Below the pieces are notes generated by a model. That model was given only the letters and a program-made list of their open reading frames with translations, searched no databases and was not told where the DNA came from. Both the position numbers and the translations under genes were made by a program. Of a DNA stretch of 64,000 nucleotides, positions 45,163-56,273 are shown piece after piece. Every line of letters begins with the position of its first letter. The first letter of the stretch is position 1. This DNA comes from Salticus scenicus (Eukaryota; Arthropoda; Arachnida; Araneae; Salticidae), in assembly GCA_963930645.1 (NCBI GenBank), contig OZ005660.1, positions 198,419,427 to 198,483,426 of the forward strand, written 5' to 3'.

Positions 45163-47260
45163 CAGTGGATGAAATACACTAATGTAAAGAAACCAGATCT
45201 ATTAATTAACAGTCTGCAAAACAAACGAATCAATAAAGTAAAACAACAAATCTTAACTTAAAACCATAAACTTATCAAAATTAATGAAAAAACAACCCAA
45301 GAAACACAAGATAGGAAGGAGGAAGCAGGCGGCAAGATATAATTTAATATTATTCTATTCAATATTATTAATTCACTATTATTATATTTAATAATATTAG
45401 TTTAATATTATTTTAATCTAATTTAATTATGTAAGCTATTTTAAACGTGTCAGCCTATTTTTAGAAGAATTTGCTTATTTTTCCAAATTATGTGAATTTT
45501 TAAACAGTGGGATAAAAGGGAAAATGGTAAAATAGATCATTTTTATAATTTTCTGTACATTTACCTTTTTATGATTGAACTGTAATTTCTATTTCAAAAA
45601 ATCAAGTAATCTTCCTATTATATCTGATATTTTTTTCAAGTCAGTGTTCATGATTTTTAATTTTTAAATGAATTTTTAATTCCATGCTCCATTTATGGAA
45701 CATTGGCGTGTGAAAGGTTAATTAGAATGTTGGCAGATGTGTGTATATATTGTGATTTTTATTCGATATTTTGAACTTTTCTATTAGAATAGATTTTCAT
45801 GTTAAGGTGTAATTTAAAAATTATGAACCAAATCACATATTACAATAAATATTCAAAAATATGGTAAGAAATATGATTACTTCAAGTCTATTGTTTTAAC
45901 AAATGTTATATAAACATCTAATATCGATACTGTGTTTATACTTAAAAAAAGAAATAATAATAATAAATTCTACACATCTTCTTTTTAAGAACAGACATCA
46001 CCTAGCACTACCCAGAGCTAAACATGTGATACTATGAGGAAATTTTTAATAAAATATGCTCAAGAAAACTTGCAACTGTGAAATTCCTGCATACAGTTTA
46101 AAAGTATGTTTTTTGATGCTTTATAATTTCAAAACAAATATTAAAAATCAGTTTTGTTAAACATGGAATAATGTAACAATGGAGATTTTTTTTAATATGA
46201 AAGGTTAATTTAAAATTTAAATGTATATATCAAGTATTTGATAATTCTAATTTCAAATTTCCTTATAGAAGAATACCACCGTGTTTGACTTGCTTCATTA
46301 TCCTGCAGATTTAGGAAACATAAGCATTTATGAAACCCTTTTCCTTTTTTTTTTTTTTTTTAACTGTCAATTAAAATGCTGGCAAGAACATGAATGATTT
46401 TCAGCTATCTAATTTTAAGTTATTCAGATTTTTTTTTTTTTTCCTTAACAAGGGTAAAAAAGAACAAGATTTCACATAAATATGCATTGTAAGGGTTGTT
46501 TTCATTGTATAGATGTCCAACCAGTTTAAAAATATCATGTATGATTCTAGCATGAACATCATTGATAATGTATATTCTGTTAAAAAAAAAAAAAAAAAAA
46601 ATGTAAGTTATTAAAAATTTCATTTCATTAACATCAATGAATGTCAGAATTTTACCCAAATGTGCATTTATCCCAAACTGGAATTTTTAAAAATATACTT
46701 GCCAAACCATTAAAGAATAGACACTCTGTTTAACAAGCTTTTTAAGTTAATAAAAAATTAAAGGCCAGATTGTAACCCTACTTTAAAAATCTTAAAAGTA
46801 CATGAAAAAGAAGTGGATAGTTGTGATAAACATTCTTTTTATTATTGTAACCAATAAATTGTAAGTAAAGTTTTTGTAAATCTAAACAAGTGTTAGTAAT
46901 TTACAAAATATACTCTTAAATTTCTACTATATAAGTTTTCTCTTGACAGTCGCTAAAAATTTGAAAAAATTCCTAAATCAGGAAATATATTAAACTAAAA
47001 TTCCTTAAATTATGAAAAATTCTGTCACAGAAATTTCTAATAATTATTTACATAACTTGTCAGAATAGAACAATATCTCTTATAAATATGTACTATGAGG
47101 ATTATTGCCTTGGAATTAATGTGAAATTGCATAAAAACAAAAATACACGATTGACCATAATTAAATATAAAAAAGTGCAATAAGATAAATGTATTGAAGT
47201 GATGGAGCCTAATGGGTGGGGCATTTCAGTTTGTGACTGCGTGAGATAATTGGTCTTAAC
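44603..47260. other. AT-rich intergenic stretch
   Basis: (TA)n at about 45017-45047, poly-A at 45126-45158, poly-T at 46348-46362 and poly-A at 46580-46600. No gene recognised; the minus-strand frame at 46420-46659 runs through poly-T/A and has no domain. Confidence 0.45.
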
Positions 47261-47324
47261 ATGAATACAGTATGCCCTGTAGTAGAAAATAAGAATGTGC
47301 AATGTGGAGCTGAAAGAGGAAAAG
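47261..47324 (+). CDS. Candidate first coding exon of an unknown gene
   Basis: An ATG in context AACATGA opens a frame reading MNTVCPVVENKNVQCGAERG and runs into a strong donor AAAG|GTAAGA at 47325, ending in phase 1. No partner exon was found; the next kilobases are tandem repeats. It may be chance or the first exon of a gene whose remainder lies to the right. Confidence 0.25.
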
Positions 47325-47867
47325 GTAAGAATATATTGTTATAAAATGTTTTTTTTAATAAAGTCGTTTTATAATTTTTTAATAATCCTATAATGAATAT
47401 TACTCCTTTTTTTTTTTTTTTTTTTTTAATAATACTAGTTAATGTTTATTAAATAAATTTATTAAGTATTTTATAAAAGAAATAATGTGTGTGTTTATGA
47501 ATTTTTAGTCAATTAATCTTCTAGAATGTTCCCCCCCCCCTCCTTGTGGAAGAGGGGGCAAAATTTGTAAAATCGCTTCTTAGTAGATGTCTATGTCACA
47601 GGAGGAATGTTTTCTCCCAATTCCATGCTTCTAGGTCCAAGGGTTTCGGCTTGGCGATGATGAATTACTCACTCATTCAGGACAAACGATTTTATATGTA
47701 TATAGATTTAACAAATTAAAATTTATGCATATTTTTTAAAAATGTTCTTCAATCACTCAAATAAATACTAATTGCAAGATATGCTCTTGTCAGATATATA
47801 TCTATAAAATAATTACAAGAAAAAAAGGATTTTTTATATACAATGTTTTTTTTTTTTTTTTTTTTTT

Positions 47868-49540
47868 TCTGTTGAATCATATAAATCCTACCAAAGGCAG
47901 CAGGGACCCGAAGTAATTTGGCTAAAAGTATTAAAAAATGCATTGTCACCGTGTTCTAAACTATTCTGAAAATTTCAAATGTCTAGCTAGTCGGGAAATT
48001 ACATGATTGTTGAATCATATAAATAATACTAAAGGCAGCGGGGGACCCGAAACAATTGACTAAAAGTATTTAAAAAATGCATTGTTATCGTGTTTTGAGC
48101 TTTCTAAACGTTTCAAATTCTAGCAAGTCGGGAAGTTAGTTAAATAATGTTTTGTGAATCATATAAATGCTACCGAAGGCAGCAGGAACCCAAAATAGTT
48201 GGCTAAAAGTATTTAAAAAAATGCATTGTTACCATGTTCTGAAACTTTCAAATCTCTAGCTAATCAGGAAGTTAGTTAAATAGTTATTTTGCTGAATCAT
48301 ATAAATGCTGCCGACGGCAGCGGGGACCCGAAACAGTAGGCAAAAAGTATTAAAAAAATGCATTGTCACCGTATTCTGAACTCTTCTGAAAGTTTCAAAT
48401 GTCTAGCTACTCGGAAAGTTATTTAAAAAATATAACGTTGAACACTTAATAAAATTAAATTAAAATGAAATACTTTATACATAATTAATAAATATAATAA
48501 ACCTTAAAACATACTTCATGCTTGGCCGTGAATATTTTCGGTTGGGTGCCCAGCTCTTTTCAAATGACTACATCTGTGCCGGATTTCTCAGAATGGTGGT
48601 CTTTTATAGTTGATTTCATTATTTCTCAGAATGGTAGTCTTTTATAGTCGATTTCACAATTCTAAAAAATCCGGCACAGATGAAGTCGTTTGAAAAGAGC
48701 TGGGCGCCCAGCCGAAAATATTCTCGGCCAAGCATGAAGAATGTTTTAAGGCTTATTATATTTATTAATTATATAACGCAGAATTTTATAAACGCTGCCG
48801 AAGGCAACGGGGACCCGAAACAGTAGGCTAAAAGTACTAAAAAAATGCACTGTCAACATGTTCTAAACTCTTCTGAAAGTTTCAAATGTCTAGCTAATCA
48901 AAAAGTTATTTAAATAAATTTTGTGTTGAATCATATAAACGCTGCCGAAGGCAGCAGGGACCTGAAAATGTTGGCTAAAAGTGCGGAAAAAAATGCATTG
49001 TTATCATGTTTTGAGCTTTTCTACAACTTTCAAATGTCTAGCTAATCGAGCTAAATAAATTTTCTGTTGAATCATATAAACGCTGAAGAAGGCAGCAGGG
49101 ACCCGAAAAGTTGACTAAAAATGGTAAAAAAAAAAATGCATTTTTATCATGTTTTGAGCTTTTCTACAAGTTTCAAATGTCTGGCTAATCGGGAGGTTAT
49201 TGAAAAAAATTTTCTGTTGAATCATATAAATGCTGCCAAAGGCAGCAGAGACCTGAAAATGTTGCCCAAAAATAGTAAAAAAATGCATTGTCACCATGTT
49301 CTGAACTCTTCTAAAAGTTTCAAATGTCTAGCTAATCAGGAAGTTATTTAAATAAATTTTCTGTTGAATCATATAAACGCTGCCAATGGACCCAAAACAG
49401 TTGGCTAAAAGTATTAAATAATGCATTGTCACATTGTACTGAATTCTCCTGAAAGTTTTAAATGTCTAGCTAGTCGGGAAGTTAGTTAGTAAGGACCCGA
49501 AAATGTAGGCTAAAAATGGAAAAAAAAAAAAAAAAAAAAA
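47868..49540 (+). repeat. ~140-bp tandem repeat, about nine diverged units
   Basis: Units begin with TGTTGAATCATATAAA or variants near 47870, 48010, 48150, 48292, 48785, 48925, 49065, 49216 and 49365. They share GCTGCCGAAGGCAGC-like dyads, GGGACCCGAAA, GGCTAAAAGTATT, AATGCATTGTCACC and TTTCAAATGTCTAGCTA. Divergence between units is moderate, so this array is older than the 133-bp array to its right. A foldback element interrupts it at about 48438-48776. Confidence 0.85.
48438..48776. mobile_element. Foldback element inserted in the 140-bp array
   Basis: Arms 48479-48586 and 48668-48776 are near-perfect reverse complements (shared blocks ACATTCTTCATGCTTGGCC and CCAGCTCTTTTCAAA). The loop has two tandem copies of a ~38-bp unit beginning ATTTCTCAGAATGGTGGTC. 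The array flanks carry ATATAACG at 48430-48437 and 48771-48778, an 8-bp direct repeat that may be the target duplication, as in hAT elements, although the left arm starts ~40 bp inside it. No coding content. Confidence 0.7.
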
Positions 49541-51783
49541 AACGGTTGCACTTCGGGAGTTTCGACAGAAGTGAAAACGTGAACAATTACGTGTGTATTT
49601 CTTGAATCGTCAGGAAATATTTTATTGTGTAGGAAATACTTTTAAATGAAGTGTTTTTTTATTCATTAATATAAACTACTACTACAAAAATTATATTACA
49701 ATTTTATTTAATGCGCTAACTGCAATAGAGACAGCGTCCGGAGATGAGAGAAGTCGTGTAGAGTCGCACCAGATTGTAAAAACGTGAGAAAAATGGCGGC
49801 TTTGGCCTTTGTCACGGCTTTGTGAGGTCTAACTGCAACGTTTCCGGCTGCAATCTGTAAGAGACAGTGTCCGGAGATGAGAGAAGTCGTGTAGAGCCGC
49901 ACCGGATTGTAAAAACGTGAGAAAAATGGCGGCTTTGGCCTTCATCACGGTTGTGTGAGGCCTAACTGCAACGTTTCCGGCTGCAATCTTTAAGAGACAG
50001 TGTCCGGAGAGGAGAGAAGTCGTGTAGAGCCGCACCAGATTGTAAAAACGTGAGAAAAATGGCGGCTTTGGCCTTCATCACGGTTTTGTGAGGTCTAACT
50101 GCAACGTTTCCGGCTGCAATCTTTAAGAGACAGTGTCCGGGGATGAGAGAAGTCGTGTAGAGCCGCACCGGATTGTAAAGACGTGAGAAAAATGGCGGCT
50201 TTGGCATTTATGATGGTTCTGTGACGTCTAACTGCAACGTTTCCGGCTGCAATCTTTAAGAGACTGTGTCCGGAGATGAGAGAAGTCGCGTAGAGCCGCA
50301 CCAGATTGTAAAATCGGGAGAAAAATGGCGGCTTTGGCCTTTATCACGGTTTTGTGAGGTCTAACTGCAACGTTTCCGGCTGCAGTCTTTAAGAGACAGT
50401 CCGGAGATGAGAGAAGTCGTGTAGAGCCGCACCAGATTGTAAAAACGTGAGAAAAAGGGCGGCTTTGGCCTTTATCACGGTTTTGTGATTTCTGTTGAAT
50501 CAAAATTTTCTGTTGAATCATATAAATGCTGCCAAAGGCAGCAGAGACCTGAAAATGTTGCCCAAAAATAGTAAAAAAATGCATTGTCACCATGTTCTGA
50601 ACTCTTCTAAAAGTTTCAAATGTCTAGCTAATCAGGAAGTTATTTAAATAAATTTTCTGTTGAATCATATAAACGCTGCCAATGGACCCAAAACAGTTGG
50701 CTAAAAGTATTAAATAATGCATTGTCACATTGTACTGAATTCTCCTGAAAGTTTTAAATGTCTAGCTAGTCGGGAAGTTAGTTAGTAAGGACCCGAAAAT
50801 GTAGGCTAAAAATGGAAAAAAAAAAAAAAAAAAAAAACGGTTGCACTTCGGGAGTTTCGACAGAAGTGAAAACGTGAACAATTACGTGTGTATTTCTTGA
50901 ATCGTCAGGAAATATTTTATTGTGTAGGAAATACTTTTAAATGAAGTGTTTTTTTATTCATTAATATAAACTACTACTACAAAAATTATATTACAATTTT
51001 ATTTAATGCGCTAACTGCAATAGAGACAGCGTCCGGAGATGAGAGAAGTCGTGTAGAGTCGCACCAGATTGTAAAAACGTGAGAAAAATGGCGGCTTTGG
51101 CCTTTGTCACGGCTTTGTGAGGTCTAACTGCAACGTTTCCGGCTGCAATCTGTAAGAGACAGTGTCCGGAGATGAGAGAAGTCGTGTAGAGCCGCACCGG
51201 ATTGTAAAAACGTGAGAAAAATGGCGGCTTTGGCCTTCATCACGGTTGTGTGAGGCCTAACTGCAACGTTTCCGGCTGCAATCTTTAAGAGACAGTGTCC
51301 GGAGAGGAGAGAAGTCGTGTAGAGCCGCACCAGATTGTAAAAACGTGAGAAAAATGGCGGCTTTGGCCTTCATCACGGTTTTGTGAGGTCTAACTGCAAC
51401 GTTTCCGGCTGCAATCTTTAAGAGACAGTGTCCGGGGATGAGAGAAGTCGTGTAGAGCCGCACCGGATTGTAAAGACGTGAGAAAAATGGCGGCTTTGGC
51501 ATTTATGATGGTTCTGTGACGTCTAACTGCAACGTTTCCGGCTGCAATCTTTAAGAGACTGTGTCCGGAGATGAGAGAAGTCGCGTAGAGCCGCACCAGA
51601 TTGTAAAATCGGGAGAAAAATGGCGGCTTTGGCCTTTATCACGGTTTTGTGAGGTCTAACTGCAACGTTTCCGGCTGCAGTCTTTAAGAGACAGTCCGGA
51701 GATGAGAGAAGTCGTGTAGAGCCGCACCAGATTGTAAAAACGTGAGAAAAAGGGCGGCTTTGGCCTTTATCACGGTTTTGTGA
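49206..51783. repeat. 1.28-kb segmental tandem duplication
   Basis: 49206-50488 and 50502-51783 appear identical except for the length of one poly-A tract (23 against 22 A). They include the end of the 140-bp array and most of the 133-bp array. The 13 bp between them (50489-50501, ttctgttgaatca) repeats the start of the duplicated segment, suggesting a microhomology-driven template switch. Near-identity means a very recent event, or an assembly artefact. Confidence 0.85.
49716..50488 (+). repeat. 133-bp tandem repeat, first block (~5.8 units)
   Basis: Units repeat at 133 bp (the first is 12 bp shorter). Each contains CAACGTTTCCGGCTGCA, AAGAGACAGTGTCCGG, GAGAGAAGTCGTGTAGAGCC and GAGAAAAATGGCGGCTTTGG. 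The unit is much richer in G, C and CpG than its surroundings. Minus-strand frames of 60-80 codons recur in each unit, but the unit is not a multiple of three, so they are not evidence for a gene. Confidence 0.9.
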
Positions 51784-51894
51784 GGTCTAACTGCAACGTT
51801 TTCGGCTGCAATCTTTAAGAGACAGTGTCCGGGGATGAGAGAAGTCGTGTAGAGCCGCACCAGATTGTAAAAACATGAGAAAAAGGGCGGCTTT
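51011..51894 (+). repeat. 133-bp tandem repeat, second block (~6.6 units)
   Basis: Duplicate of the first block up to 51783, then about one further unit (51784-51894) that the first block lacks. It ends abruptly at GGGCGGCTTT where the copia element begins. Confidence 0.9.
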
Positions 51895-52184
51895 TGTTGG
51901 TGAGAAATAAACTCAAAATGACATTCTTTCAATAATTACAAAAACTTTCATTTTCATATTATTCTAAAAACATTTCATTTGACTCTTTTATTTCTTCATG
52001 CATATATACATCTACATTGTGACGACGCTATGACGCATTTGTTTTTCTGATTGGCCGTCTGTGTTTCTATGTACATGTAATAATGTATTTTTCGTTTTTT
52101 TTTTCTCCTTCTTCGATGTTCAGTTTTTCATAATAAAAAAAAGATGTGATTAAAAGGATAATACGTGGGTTCATTTTTACTCCT
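51895..52184 (+). mobile_element. Copia-type 5' LTR, 3'-truncated
   Basis: Begins TGTTGGTGAGAAATAAAC and matches the 3' LTR at 52928 almost base for base (one T fewer or more in a poly-T run, plus changes at the very end). The match stops within CTCCTATGG, where the sequence passes straight into pol coding sequence without a primer-binding site. The end of the LTR, the leader, gag and most of pol are deleted. Confidence 0.85.
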
Positions 52185-52904
52185 ATGGACACAGGTTACA
52201 TAAAATTAAATGACGAGGAAAACCTTTTACCAGAAAATACACAATATAGACAGGCTGTAGGCGCATTGTTATATATTTCAACCGTGTCACGTCCGGATAT
52301 TAGCGCCGCGGTAAATATTTTGAGTAGAAGAAATGAGCGCCCAAGAGCAAAAGATTGGGAAGCGGTAAAAAGATTAATGAGATATTTAAAAAGTACAATT
52401 AATCTTAAATTGACATATAATAATATTGAAGAGCCTGTCTTGAGGGTATATGCAGATTCCGACTGGGCAAACGATCCCAGTGATCGTAAGTCTACAACAG
52501 GAAATTTGTTCTGCATAGGAGCAAATACTGTATACTGGACAAGCAAAAAACAAAAATCTGTATCAATGTCATCAGCGGAAGCGGAATATATTTCTGCAGC
52601 AAGTGCCGCGCAAGAAGTAAAATGGCTTATAAACCTTTTTGAAGAAATTGATATGCAACAAAATTGTCCTATTACACTCTATGAAGACAACCTTTCTTGC
52701 ATTAAATTAGCGGAAAACGACAAGTTTCGACAGAAAACTAAGCATATCGAACTAAGGTATCATCTGATTCGAGACCTTGTTGAGCAGGGCACAATAAAGA
52801 TTGAGTATGTAAGCACGGAAAATATGATCGCCGATGTGCTCACGAAGCCTCTGCCGAGACATTCTTTTCGAAAATTGCGAATTTCCTTGTTGAACTGTGA
52901 TTAA
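52146..52904 (+). CDS. Ty1/copia pol C-terminal fragment (RNase H)
   Basis: Pol-derived sequence starts at about 52180 (PMDTGYIKL); the first ATG is 52185, and the frame upstream of that is LTR. It includes the segment after the RT palm (YRQAVGALLYISTVSRPDIS) and the RNase H domain with YADSDWANDPSDRKSTTG, SSAEAEYISA, YEDNLSCIKLAEN, KTKHIELRYHLIRD and VLTKPLP. Catalytic acidic residues are visible in the ADSDW and SAEAEY motifs. The frame is intact to its stop, which lies about 20 bp before the polypurine tract. GAG, protease, integrase and most of RT are absent, so the element is non-autonomous. Confidence 0.9.
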   Translation: MIKRIIRGFIFTPMDTGYIKLNDEENLLPENTQYRQAVGALLYISTVSRPDISAAVNILSRRNERPRAKDWEAVKRLMRYLKSTINLKLTYNNIEEPVLRVYADSDWANDPSDRKSTTGNLFCIGANTVYWTSKKQKSVSMSSAEAEYISAASAAQEVKWLINLFEEIDMQQNCPITLYEDNLSCIKLAENDKFRQKTKHIELRYHLIRDLVEQGTIKIEYVSTENMIADVLTKPLPRHSFRKLRISLLNCD

Positions 52905-52927
52905 ATGTCATCGAGTTTACGCAGGGG

Positions 52928-53234
52928 TGTTGGTGAGAAATAAACTCAAAATGACATTCTTTCAATAATTACAAAAACTTTCATTTTCATATTATTCTAA
53001 AAACATTTCATTTGACTCTTTTATTTCTTCATGCATATATACATCTACATTGTGACGACGCTATGACGCATTTGTTTTTCTGATTGGCCGTCTGTGTTTC
53101 TATGTACATGTAATAATGTATTTTTCGTTTTTTTTTCTCCTTCTTCGATGTTCAGTTTTTCATAATAAAAAAAAGATGTGATTAAAAGGATAATACGTGG
53201 GTTCATTTTTATTCCCACAAAAAAGAATGCAACA
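52928..53234 (+). mobile_element. Copia-type 3' LTR
   Basis: Starts TGTTGGTGAG immediately after the purine-rich GCAGGGG (polypurine tract, 52921-52927). The right end is uncertain: CAACA at 53234 would give a TGTTG...CAACA LTR of 307 bp, CCACA at 53219 would give 292 bp. Near-identity with the 5' LTR indicates a recent insertion. The 5-bp direct repeat that brackets the disrupted array (GCTTT at 51890-51894 and 53520-53524) lies 285 bp further right than the expected LTR end. Confidence 0.8.
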
Positions 53235-53519
53235 TAAAATAATATATAATTTCCTAATACACAAACCAAGCTAAATGAGGCTGGTTTAATTAAATTGAAA
53301 CATCATTATTTATATATTTGAAATTATCTTTTGAATAGCTTAGCAGAAAAGATGTTTATAAAAGAAAATAGAAATTGGTTCTTCTTTTCATACATGGAAT
53401 AAATTCATCTGGTTCTGCAAGCCTCATAGGATACTCATATACAGGGTAAGTGCATTTTACTTACCATATAAATCTTGAATTTAAATATTTGATAAAAGTT
53501 TCTTCTGTGAATTCTAAAA

Positions 53520-54298
53520 GCTTTGGCCCTTATCACGGTTTTGTGAGGTCTAACTGCAACGTTTCCAGCTGCAATCTTTAAGAGACAGTGTCCGGAGATG
53601 AGAGAAGTCGTGTAAAGCCGCACCAGATTGTAAAAACGTGAGAAAAATGGCGGCTTTGGCCTTTGTCACGGTTCTGTGAGGTCTAACTGCAACGTTTCCG
53701 GCTGCAGTCTTTAAGAGACAGTGTCCGGAGAGGAGAGAAGTCGTGTAGAGCCGCACCAGATTGTAAAAACGTGAGAAAAATGGCGGCTTTGGCCTTCATC
53801 ACGGTTTTGTGAGGTCTAACTGCAACGTTTCCGGCTGCAGTCTTTAAGAGACAGTGTCCGGGGATGAGAGAAGTCGTGTAGAGCCGCACCAGATTGTAAA
53901 AACGTGAGAAAAAGGGCGGCTTTGGCCCTTATCACGGTTTTGTGAGGTCTAACTGCAACGTTTCCAGCTGCAATCTTTAAGAGACAGTGTCCGGAGATGA
54001 GAGAAGTCGTGTAAAGCCGCACCAGATTGTAAAATCGGGAGAAAAATGGCGGCTTTGGCCTTTATGACGGGTTCTGTGAGGTCTAACTGCAACGTTTCCG
54101 GCTGCAATCTTTAAGAGAGTGTCCGGAGATGAGAGAAGTCGTGTAGAGCCGCACCAGATTGTAAAAACGTGAGAAAAATGGCGGCTTTGGCCTTTATCAC
54201 GGTTTTGTGAGGGCTGACTGCAACGTTTCCGGCTGCAGTCTTTAAGAGACAGTGTCCGGGGATGAGAGAAGACGTGTATAGCCGCACCAGATTTTAAA
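53520..54298 (+). repeat. 133-bp tandem repeat, third block (~5.9 units)
   Basis: Resumes with GCTTTGGCCCTTATCACGG, exactly where the second block stopped, so blocks two and three were one array before the copia-related insertion. Some units carry AAAAAGGGCGGC in place of AAAAATGGCGGC. Confidence 0.9.
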
Positions 54299-55139
54299 AC
54301 AATATACAGTATATAATTATTAACACTTCACATTAGCAAGTTAATTGTATGATACATTATTTGTATCATACAAGGATGGAAAGCGTTTGCTGACGATGAC
54401 GCGGATTCAATGATTTTTGTTCACCCAAAAGTTTTCACTTCAAATGGAAAAAGTTTGTAAAAATCGATTGCAAGATTTGTACTGGACAGACAAACAAACA
54501 AACAAGAATCGAATTTAATAGAAACATGATAATAAGTACTGATAATGACACAGGTCTACAAAAATGATGTTGAAAAATTTTTATTTAATAATTTTAGCTG
54601 ATCTTTATATTTTTTGGCGAGTTGAAACCAAAAACGCAGCCAGTTTTTCTCTGTCACATATAGATTTTTGTCAATACAAGGTGTTTAGTGACATAATGTC
54701 TTACATATACCATCATAACAATAGGTTGGTTGATAGCGTTTTGTGTCGCACTAGTGCTGCACAATAACAACAATAGGTACTCATGACTAATTAATCATTG
54801 AAACATACTATAAAACTTACCACTGTACAGTGGTAGAGGAGTAATGAAAGAAATTATATAGGTAGGCACCCTGTATTAACAAAAATCTATATGTGATAGT
54901 GATAGAGAAAAACTGGCTTCATTTTTGGTTTCAACTCGCCAAAAAACATAAAGATCAGCTAAAATTATTAAACCAAAATTTTAATGTAGACCTGTGTCAT
55001 AATATCCTGAAAGCATCCTGTAACTATCTCAAAAAGACATCCGGAGGACGCGCAGCGATATATTTTTCTACTTGTCACTGGATCTCCTCTGAATAACAAC
55101 TCCATCCTGAAATTATCAGATAAAAGACATCCGAAGGAC
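54299..55139. repeat. Inverted repeat with ~125-bp arms
   Basis: Arms are 54545-54671 and 54879-55000 (shared blocks CACAGGTCTACA, TTAGCTGATCTTTAT, GGCGAGTTGAAACCAAAAA and CCAGTTTTTCTCT). Between them lies an 18-bp perfect palindrome TACCACTGTACAGTGGTA (54818-54835). The sequence before 54545 is unique, including a CAAA run at 54492-54503. Past 55000 two diverged copies of 'gacatccg.aggac..gcag' (55037 and 55128) form a short direct repeat. The small frames here are repeat shadows. Confidence 0.75.
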
Positions 55140-55337
55140 ATGCAGTGGTGTCACCTTCTGGAAACCACTAAACATCCACCGGTTGGTGACAGGATATTTC
55201 ACAGCATCCAGCGGATAAGGTATTATCCTGCATGTGATAGTCTCCGGATGATCGCTGGATGTAATTTGGTTGTATGGGCAACACACAAGATACAATATTT
55301 TCGTCGGAAAAAATATTTTCCCAGGTGTCCCATGTGA

Positions 55338-56159
55338 AATAGTTTTACATGTCTGCTGTGTTATTTCATGAGTAGGTAAGTTCTGCTTCGTTGCAAGCTT
55401 GAAAATTCGTCTATTATCCCGAGCTCATAATTTACTCTTCTACCGAGATTTTTTACATTTTCCATAAAAATCTCTTATTTAAAACATTATGAATAGCAAT
55501 TTTAAAATATTTATTTCACGTTCCTTTTTCAGAGCAGTTATAAAACCAATTTTTTCAAACTTCTAGCTCAGATAATTCTCTTTCACGCGGCATTGTGAAT
55601 TGCCTGATAAAATAAAAAAAATTAAATTCTTTATTTTTTTTATAATATTATTTTTTGCATTTTTTCTGTGACTTAAAGTTACAGTTTACCAACGATTTTA
55701 AAAGAAAAAATAAAATCACTTTGAAAACTCAAACGATTTTGAATAAAAAATTAAGTGGTCTTTATATATGTTACACCGAGATTTAAAAAAAATCGTTTGC
55801 TGAGGGAAACTAATTCAATTTTTTTCCCCTTTTATGATTTATTTGAGAAAATATAACTTATTACTATTGCTTCAATGTTTAAAAATTATTCATTTTATTC
55901 AGTGTACTATTAAAATGAGGATATTTTGGGTGGTCTTACAATTTTGTTACACACTGTATAGTTCACAACTGATTGACATCTCATAAGTAGGGTGCACATT
56001 AAGAGGACTTAGCTACGAACATTAAAAACTTTTAAATCCACCAGTATTTTTAAAATGAAATCTGTCATTCAACAAATACATGTAATTAAATAAATTGAAA
56101 CATTTATAAAACTTCCCTTATGAAGTTTCCACTGAAATGATGGTTTTGCACCTATGAGT
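55338..56159. other. AT-rich stretch, nothing recognised
   Basis: No coding block, RNA gene or clear repeat. If the zinc-finger gene to the right is expressed, its 3' untranslated region would be expected in this direction. Confidence 0.4.
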
Positions 56160-56273
56160 TGAGGTTTAAGAGAAAGTTCTAGAACCGATAATTGCACATT
56201 TTACAACTGAAATGCTTCTAAACAATATAACTAGGTTGTTGTTCTCCAACAAGAACAGATTTTCAGAAAATTA
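56160..56273 (-). pseudogene. Degenerate finger remnants after the zinc-finger stop
   Basis: Past the stop at 56274 the minus strand still contains finger-like pieces in shifted frames, for example SCKMCNYRF around 56185-56205 followed by leucine/asparagine residues as in a finger helix. The array was once longer and its 3' end has decayed. Confidence 0.55.

Noticed and set aside
49708..54022. Recurring 60-120-codon minus-strand frames in the 133-bp array
   Set aside because: Frame rotates from unit to unit because 133 is not divisible by three; no start context, no domain, no splice signals.
1..54298. CRISPR array
   Set aside because: The tandem arrays have no unique spacers of constant length between short repeats, and the genome is eukaryotic.
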